Assembly: GCA_014376435.1 (NCBI GenBank)
Contig: JACMRL010000024.1
Span: 1-36,218 of the forward strand
Reading direction: 5' to 3'
Source: Bdellovibrio sp.
GTDB lineage: Bacteria; Bdellovibrionota; Bdellovibrionia; Bdellovibrionales; Bdellovibrionaceae
Length of the DNA stretch: 36,218 nucleotides
Made by a program: the position numbers and the translations under genes. A model generated the notes under the pieces. That model was not told the DNA's origin. It worked only from the letters and a program-made list of their open reading frames with translations, and made no database searches. How positions within the stretch are numbered: position 1 is the stretch's first letter; each line of letters starts with the position of its first letter. This document shows positions 31,839 to 36,218 of this stretch, one piece after another.

Positions 31839-32617
31839 ACTGGTTTTTTTCCCAGGTAAGCTTCGATTACTTCAGGCAAACATTTTACATCTTTTGGTAA
31901 TCCGTCAGCAATTTTTTTACCGCGATTCAAAACCACGATGCGGTCACAGATATTCATGACTAACTTCATATCGTGTTCGATTAATAAAATAGTTAAGTTA
32001 AATTTTTCTTTAATAAAACGGATTAACTTATTTAGCTCTTCCGTTTCTTGGTGATTCATACCGGCCGCAGGCTCATCGAGGATAAGTAATTTAGGCTTCG
32101 TGGCAAGTGCGCGCACAATTTCTAACTTTCGTTGTGAACCGTACGATAGCGAACCCGCTAACTCTAACGAATGATGATCTAAACTAAAAATTTTAAGTAA
32201 TTCGCGGGCTTCTAAATCTAAATTTTTCTTGGTCAACTGATGAGCTTTCGTATTGAATAAAGAATTAAACCAATCAGAAAATGTGCCCTTGTGGCGGCGC
32301 TGTTGTAAAGCCATCAACACATTTTCAACCACCGAAAGGCTACGGAATAAACGAATATTTTGAAACGTACGCGCTAGGCCTTTGTGATTTACTTGCGCAG
32401 CCGTAAGTTTATTAATATTTTCTGAATCAAAAATAATATCGCCGTGATCGGCGCAGTAAAAGCCTGAAATCATGTTGAACACGGTTGTTTTGCCCGCGCC
32501 ATTTGGCCCAATCAAGCCCAGTAGCTCAGATTTATTAATTTCAAAACTAACGGAATCAACGGCCTTCAGGCCTCCAAATTGAATTGATAAATTTTTGACT
32601 GATAAAAGTGTACTCAT
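31835..32617 (-). CDS. livG: Branched-chain amino acid ABC transporter ATPase LivG
   Basis: The protein has 260 residues from the ATG at 32617, which forms an ATGA overlap with the livM stop; an upstream in-frame start at 32644 would lie inside livM and is rejected. Walker A is [16 protein letters not shown], followed by [21 protein letters not shown], which is characteristic of LivG. The signature is [15 protein letters not shown], Walker [13 protein letters not shown], and the switch [16 protein letters not shown]. It pairs with LivF to drive the LivHM permease. Confidence 0.95.
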   Translation of the reverse strand: MSTLLSVKNLSIQFGGLKAVDSVSFEINKSELLGLIGPNGAGKTTVFNMISGFYCADHGDIIFDSENINKLTAAQVNHKGLARTFQNIRLFRSLSVVENVLMALQQRRHKGTFSDWFNSLFNTKAHQLTKKNLDLEARELLKIFSLDHHSLELAGSLSYGSQRKLEIVRALATKPKLLILDEPAAGMNHQETEELNKLIRFIKEKFNLTILLIEHDMKLVMNICDRIVVLNRGKKIADGLPKDVKCLPEVIEAYLGKKPV

Positions 32618-33573
32618 AACTGAATACCTAATTTCGTTTTCCATTTTTCAGATAAAAATTCATAAATTTCTTTACGACCGAATAAGCCTTGAGGCCTTAA
32701 AATCATCATCAATATTAAAAGAATCGGGTAGATGATCATGCGCAAGTCTAAGGAACCAGTTTGCACACTTCGTAAAAGCTCAGGTAAAAAAGTTAAAATC
32801 GCTGCCGCCAGAATGGATCCACTCAGCGAACCCAAACCGCCCAGAACGGCGATAATTAAAATTTGAACCGAGATAATAAATCCAAAGGAGCCCGGACTGA
32901 TATAACCCAAGTGATGTGAGTAAAATCCGCCACCCAGGCCCGCAAAAAAACTAGAAATAGTAAATGCGTAACGTTTGGTTTTTGCGATTTCTAGGCCCAT
33001 CACCTCGGCCGCAATATCGTCTTCATTAATCGCCCACAGATTTCGGCCAAACCACGAAATTTTCAAACGGTACATCGTCATAAAAGTTATAAAAAGCAAA
33101 AGTACGGCAAAGCCATAGCTCAGAAAAAAATCAGGAAACTTTGTAATCGCATTGTAGCCGCGCGGCCCCCCCACGTGTTTCCAGTTCAATAGAAGAATAC
33201 GCACGATCTCGGCCAATCCCAAAGTAACAATCGCAATGTAATCACCTTTTAAACGAAACGAGGGTAACGACAGTAAATACCCCGCCACGGCCGCTAAAAA
33301 CCCGCCACACAAAACACCAACCGGAATCATTATCCACTGATCATTAAAAAATTCTTTATTCAAAACGGCCGAAGTATAGGCTCCAATCGCCATCAGTCCC
33401 GCATGACCCAATGAAAATTGATCGGCCAGGCCCGTAATAAAATTTAAACTAAGCGCCATCACCGCGTTAATCATAAAACTAATAAAAATTGCTTGAATGT
33501 AAGAATTTAAAAACGAATTTAAAACTACACCTAGTAAAACGACTAAAACTAAAAAGATAAAATATTTTTTCAT
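32614..33573 (-). CDS. livM: Branched-chain amino acid ABC transporter permease LivM
   Basis: This 319-residue inner-membrane permease has many hydrophobic segments. LivM-type landmarks are ALSLNFITGLADQFSLGHAG near the N-terminus, then VTLGLAEIVRILLLNWKHVGGPRG and AVLGGLGSLSGSILAAAILTFLPELLR. The C-terminal IILMMILRPQGLFGRKE stretch is standard. Its ATG overlaps the livH stop by four bases. Confidence 0.94.
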   Translation of the reverse strand: MKKYFIFLVLVVLLGVVLNSFLNSYIQAIFISFMINAVMALSLNFITGLADQFSLGHAGLMAIGAYTSAVLNKEFFNDQWIMIPVGVLCGGFLAAVAGYLLSLPSFRLKGDYIAIVTLGLAEIVRILLLNWKHVGGPRGYNAITKFPDFFLSYGFAVLLLFITFMTMYRLKISWFGRNLWAINEDDIAAEVMGLEIAKTKRYAFTISSFFAGLGGGFYSHHLGYISPGSFGFIISVQILIIAVLGGLGSLSGSILAAAILTFLPELLRSVQTGSLDLRMIIYPILLILMMILRPQGLFGRKEIYEFLSEKWKTKLGIQL

Positions 33574-34469
33574 ATTTTCTCTCTTCGTGTCGTGCCGAAC
33601 AGGCCCGTCGGTTTATAAAGTAAAACGATAATTAAAATCACAAATGAAAAAGCATCTTTATAAGTCGAAGCGCCGTAACCAATTAAGTATGTTTCACCTA
33701 GACCTAATAAAAATCCGCCAACAACGGCGCCGTGCAAACTACCAATCCCGCCAAATACCGCCGCCACAAACGAGGCCATGCCAATGCGCACGCCCATCAT
33801 TGGATCAATCTTCGGATATTTAATCGAAACCAATACGGCCGCTACGCCAGCTAGGGCCGAGCCAATCACAAACGTCATCGAAATAATTTTATTATTGTTA
33901 ATCCCCATCAGCGGAGTCATATCGGGCCGAGTACTGACGGCGCGCATCGCGCGGCCGGTTTGAGTTTTAAAAATAATAAAACTTAAAATTCCTAACGAAG
34001 CAAAGCTAACAAAGTAAATTAATAAATCAGTTAAATGGATCGGGCTATCAAAAAGACTAAATAAATTTTGATCTTCAATTAGGGTCGGAAATGCCTTTGG
34101 GTCTGCGCCAAAAATAATTTGGCCACCGAATTGAAAAAGTATACTCACCCCAATGGCGGTAATTAAAACATTCATCTTTGGTGAATTGCGTAAAGGCTTG
34201 TAAGCAAATTTTTCGACCAAAAATCCAACCGCCGCAGCAAATAAAACGGCTCCGCACAAACCAATCGCAAAATTTAAAACGGACGGAGTATCTAAGCCTA
34301 AAAAGCGCGCGGTATAAAAAGCGCCGAATGCACCCATCATATAAATTTCTGAGTGCGCAAAATTGATCATGCCCAAGATTCCGTAAACCATCGTGTAGCC
34401 CAAAGCCAGCAAAGCGTAAATGCTTCCGATGCTTAGTCCATTTAATGTATGTTGCAAAAACTCTTGCAT
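33570..34469 (-). CDS. livH: Branched-chain amino acid ABC transporter permease LivH
   Basis: This 299-residue permease begins LQHTLNGLSIGSIYALLALGYTMVYGILGMINFAHSEIYM (landmarks GSIYALLALGYTMVYG and INFAHSE), the hallmark of LivH. It ends with AAVFGGIGSLHGAVVGGFLLGL and LLYKPTGLFG. Together with LivM it forms the membrane channel. Fifteen bases separate its ATG from the livK stop. Confidence 0.95.
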   Translation of the reverse strand: MQEFLQHTLNGLSIGSIYALLALGYTMVYGILGMINFAHSEIYMMGAFGAFYTARFLGLDTPSVLNFAIGLCGAVLFAAAVGFLVEKFAYKPLRNSPKMNVLITAIGVSILFQFGGQIIFGADPKAFPTLIEDQNLFSLFDSPIHLTDLLIYFVSFASLGILSFIIFKTQTGRAMRAVSTRPDMTPLMGINNNKIISMTFVIGSALAGVAAVLVSIKYPKIDPMMGVRIGMASFVAAVFGGIGSLHGAVVGGFLLGLGETYLIGYGASTYKDAFSFVILIIVLLYKPTGLFGTTRREKI

Positions 34470-34484
34470 CGTTGAAATAAAATA

Positions 34485-35627
34485 CTACGGATTCACGCTA
34501 GTGATAAATTTGTAATCTTCACCTTGCACTTGAACCACCACGGCACTTTTTACTGCATCGCGGTTTGCGTCCATCGACATTTTGCCAGTAACGCCGTGAA
34601 AATCTTTTATTTTCGAGAGTTCATCACGAATATTCTCGGAAGTGATTGTTTTAGTTTTAGAGATCGCTTCCGCCATCATATAAGCCGCATCGTAAGCTAA
34701 AGCCGCCATTACGTCTGGAACTTCGTTATACTTAGCTTTAAAAGCTTTGACGAATTCAACTGTTTTAGGGTCCGTTGATTCTGTTGTGTAGTGATTTGAA
34801 AAGTAACTGCCGTCAATCGCCGTTTTTGCAATCTCGTGTAATTTCGGTGAAGACCAGCCATCGCCGCCGAGTAAAGGCTGCTTCATACCAAGCTCTTTAG
34901 CTTGCTTAGCGATGAGAGCTACTTCGTTGTAATAGCCAGGAATAAAAATTGCGTCCACATTTTTTGCTTTGATCGAAGTTAACTGAGATTTAAAATCAAT
35001 ATCGCCTTCTTGGTAAGAAATATCAGTTACGATTTCTCCGCCCATGCCTTTTAATTTTTCGGCAAAGATGTCAGAAAGACCAACTGAATAATCATTTTTA
35101 ATATCACGCATGATCGCAGCGCGTTTTAATTTTAAATTCTCAGTCATGAACTTTGCCATCACCATTCCTTGAAATGGATCAATGAAACAAGCGCGGAAAA
35201 TATAATTACCAGTTTTAGTTACATCCGGATTTGTGGCAGAAGATGATAACATCGGAACTTTATTTTGCTGCGCAACTTGCGCCCCGATTTTTGAACGGCC
35301 CGAGGTAGCTTCACCGAGGATCGCCACAACTTTATCTTGGCTGATTAAACGGTTTACGACGGCTAAAGTTTCATCGCTATCCGATTTATTATCATAATTA
35401 ATATGTTTAATTTTTTTACCATTGATGCCGCCCTTAGCGTTAATCTCTTCGATCGCCATTTCCGTGCCGCGAAGCTGGTAAACCCCGAAAGTCGCCGTAG
35501 CGCCCGTATTTGAACTGTAAGAACCGATTAAAATTTCATTGTCATTCGATTTTCTAGTACATCCAACAACAAATAATGTAGCAGCTAAAATTGATAAAAT
35601 TTGTTTTATTTTAAAGCACGCGGTCAT
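34485..35627 (-). CDS. livK: Substrate-binding lipoprotein LivK of the liv importer
   Basis: This 380-residue type I periplasmic binding protein has ILIGSYSSNTGATATFGVYQLRGTEMAIEEIN at its start (landmarks GATATFG and EMAIEEIN), then AILGEATSGRSKIGAQVAQQNKVPMLSSSATNP and a C-terminal lobe with ALAYDAAYMMAEAI. It carries a lipobox (FVVGC, Cys23), so it is predicted to be membrane-anchored, whereas enterobacterial LivK is soluble. AAGGAGC lies ahead of the ATG. Substrate cannot be fixed from sequence; related proteins bind Leu/Ile/Val, other amino acids or amides. Confidence 0.92.
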   Translation of the reverse strand: MTACFKIKQILSILAATLFVVGCTRKSNDNEILIGSYSSNTGATATFGVYQLRGTEMAIEEINAKGGINGKKIKHINYDNKSDSDETLAVVNRLISQDKVVAILGEATSGRSKIGAQVAQQNKVPMLSSSATNPDVTKTGNYIFRACFIDPFQGMVMAKFMTENLKLKRAAIMRDIKNDYSVGLSDIFAEKLKGMGGEIVTDISYQEGDIDFKSQLTSIKAKNVDAIFIPGYYNEVALIAKQAKELGMKQPLLGGDGWSSPKLHEIAKTAIDGSYFSNHYTTESTDPKTVEFVKAFKAKYNEVPDVMAALAYDAAYMMAEAISKTKTITSENIRDELSKIKDFHGVTGKMSMDANRDAVKSAVVVQVQGEDYKFITSVNP

Positions 35628-35640
35628 GATAGCTCCTTAA

Positions 35641-35656
35641 GCTGTAAAGTTACAGC
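35641..35656. promoter_or_regulatory. Near-perfect palindrome between pfkA and livK
   Basis: Arms GCTGTAA (35641-35647) and TTACAGC (35650-35656) flank a two-base centre. It lies nine bases after the pfkA stop and four bases before the livK ribosome binding site on the transcribed strand. It could be an operator, or a short RNA stem with a four-base loop. It has no T-tract. Confidence 0.55.
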
Positions 35657-35665
35657 CTAATTGAA

Positions 35666-36218
35666 CTAAACCGATAGCAGTCTGGCAAGATTTATCAATG
35701 ATTTATCGCCAGGTTTTTCTTTCGAAGTTACGACGTCAAGTGCTGCTTCAATTAAGCGATCCGCTTGAACGCCGATCATCGTATTTGTTTTTCCGCTAAG
35801 AAGCGCTTCCACTGCGGCACTACCAAGTCTTGAAGCTAAAATGCGATCGTGGGCGGTGGGGCTTCCGCCGCGCTGTTGATGGCCCAGGATACAAACTTTT
35901 GCGTCAAGGCCCGATTTTTTTCGAATTGCATCGGCTAAATCATAAGCGCGACCCGGCTTTTGCCCTTCGGCCGTAATAATAATGCTGCTAGTTTTTCCGC
36001 GTGCCCTAGAATTTTTTAAATTTTCCACAATTTTATCAACCGGAATAATATTTTCAGGAGTTAAAATTTCTTCGGCGCCACCGGCTAATCCCACGTGGCT
36101 GGCAATGTATCCGGAATTTCTACCCATGACTTCGACGATAAAAATTCGGTCGTGGCTGTCCGCAGTATCACGAATTTTATCAATCGCTTCCATCGCGGTA
36201 TTCACTGCGGTATCAAAG
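35666..36218 (-). CDS. pfkA: ATP-dependent 6-phosphofructokinase, 3' part only
   Basis: The frame is open through the right edge; the internal ATG/GTG codons near 36205 are not the start, because FDTAVNTAMEAIDKIRDTA is continuous family sequence. About 183 residues are visible. Landmarks are VEVMGRNSGYIASHVGLAGGA (substrate-binding MGR), KVCILGHQQRGGSPTAHDRILASRLG, and the C-terminal ALDVVTSKEK. PfkA phosphorylates fructose 6-phosphate in glycolysis. The N-terminal ATP-binding GG and catalytic TIDND part lie outside the window. The liv genes follow 38 bases downstream on the same strand without a visible terminator, so read-through is possible. Confidence 0.93.
   Translation of the reverse strand, partial: FDTAVNTAMEAIDKIRDTADSHDRIFIVEVMGRNSGYIASHVGLAGGAEEILTPENIIPVDKIVENLKNSRARGKTSSIIITAEGQKPGRAYDLADAIRKKSGLDAKVCILGHQQRGGSPTAHDRILASRLGSAAVEALLSGKTNTMIGVQADRLIEAALDVVTSKEKPGDKSLINLARLLSV

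Overview
The window looks like a chromosomal segment of a motile Gram-negative predator-type bacterium of the Bdellovibrionota (Bdellovibrio / Pseudobdellovibrio-like). This is an inference. It rests on an uninterrupted flagellar operon in the order flgB-flgC-fliE-fliF-fliG-fliH-fliI-fliJ-MotE-like-fliK-flgD-TIGR02530-flgE, on a fibre protein of the mosaic phage-tail-like type that Bdellovibrio carries in many copies, on several outer-membrane-type lipoproteins, and on a fairly AT-rich sequence. No rRNA, tRNA, CRISPR array or insertion sequence was recognised.

Layout. (1) 2-9023, plus strand: two giant repeat proteins one base apart. The first is a fibre/adhesin whose 5' end lies outside the window; the second is a secreted 1407-residue protein of about 28 beta-propeller-like repeats. 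(2) 9030-13003, minus strand: a self-standing AAA ATPase of the DUF4143 type under a palindromic operator-promoter, sitting behind an overlapping mla-type lipid transport operon (lipoprotein, mlaE, mlaF, mlaD). (3) 13004-13208: a divergent control region with several inverted repeats and a well-spaced sigma-54-like promoter. (4) 13209-28372, plus strand: a TPR protein, a reduced sigma-54-activator-like protein and thirteen flagellar genes, tightly packed and ending shortly before a strong terminator at 28410-28452. (5) 28557-31106, plus strand: a ferritin-like protein, a CapA-family lipoprotein and a tyrosine-phosphatase-like lipoprotein whose P-loop arginine is replaced by alanine. (6) 31122-36218, minus strand: a complete livK-livH-livM-livG-livF branched-chain amino acid ABC importer behind the 3' part of pfkA.

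How the genes fit together. The flagellar block supplies the rod (FlgB, FlgC, FliE), MS ring (FliF), switch (FliG), export ATPase complex (FliH, FliI, FliJ), a MotE-like protein, and hook assembly (FliK, FlgD, TIGR02530 protein, FlgE). The TPR gene and the degenerate activator gene are translationally chained to it by ATGA overlaps, so they are probably part of flagellar assembly or its control. The most unusual items are the degenerate activator with no GAFTGA loop or Walker B, the sigma-54 promoter placed almost on the TPR start codon, the operator palindrome of the AAA ATPase, the arginine-less phosphatase-like lipoprotein and the pair of giant repeat surface proteins.
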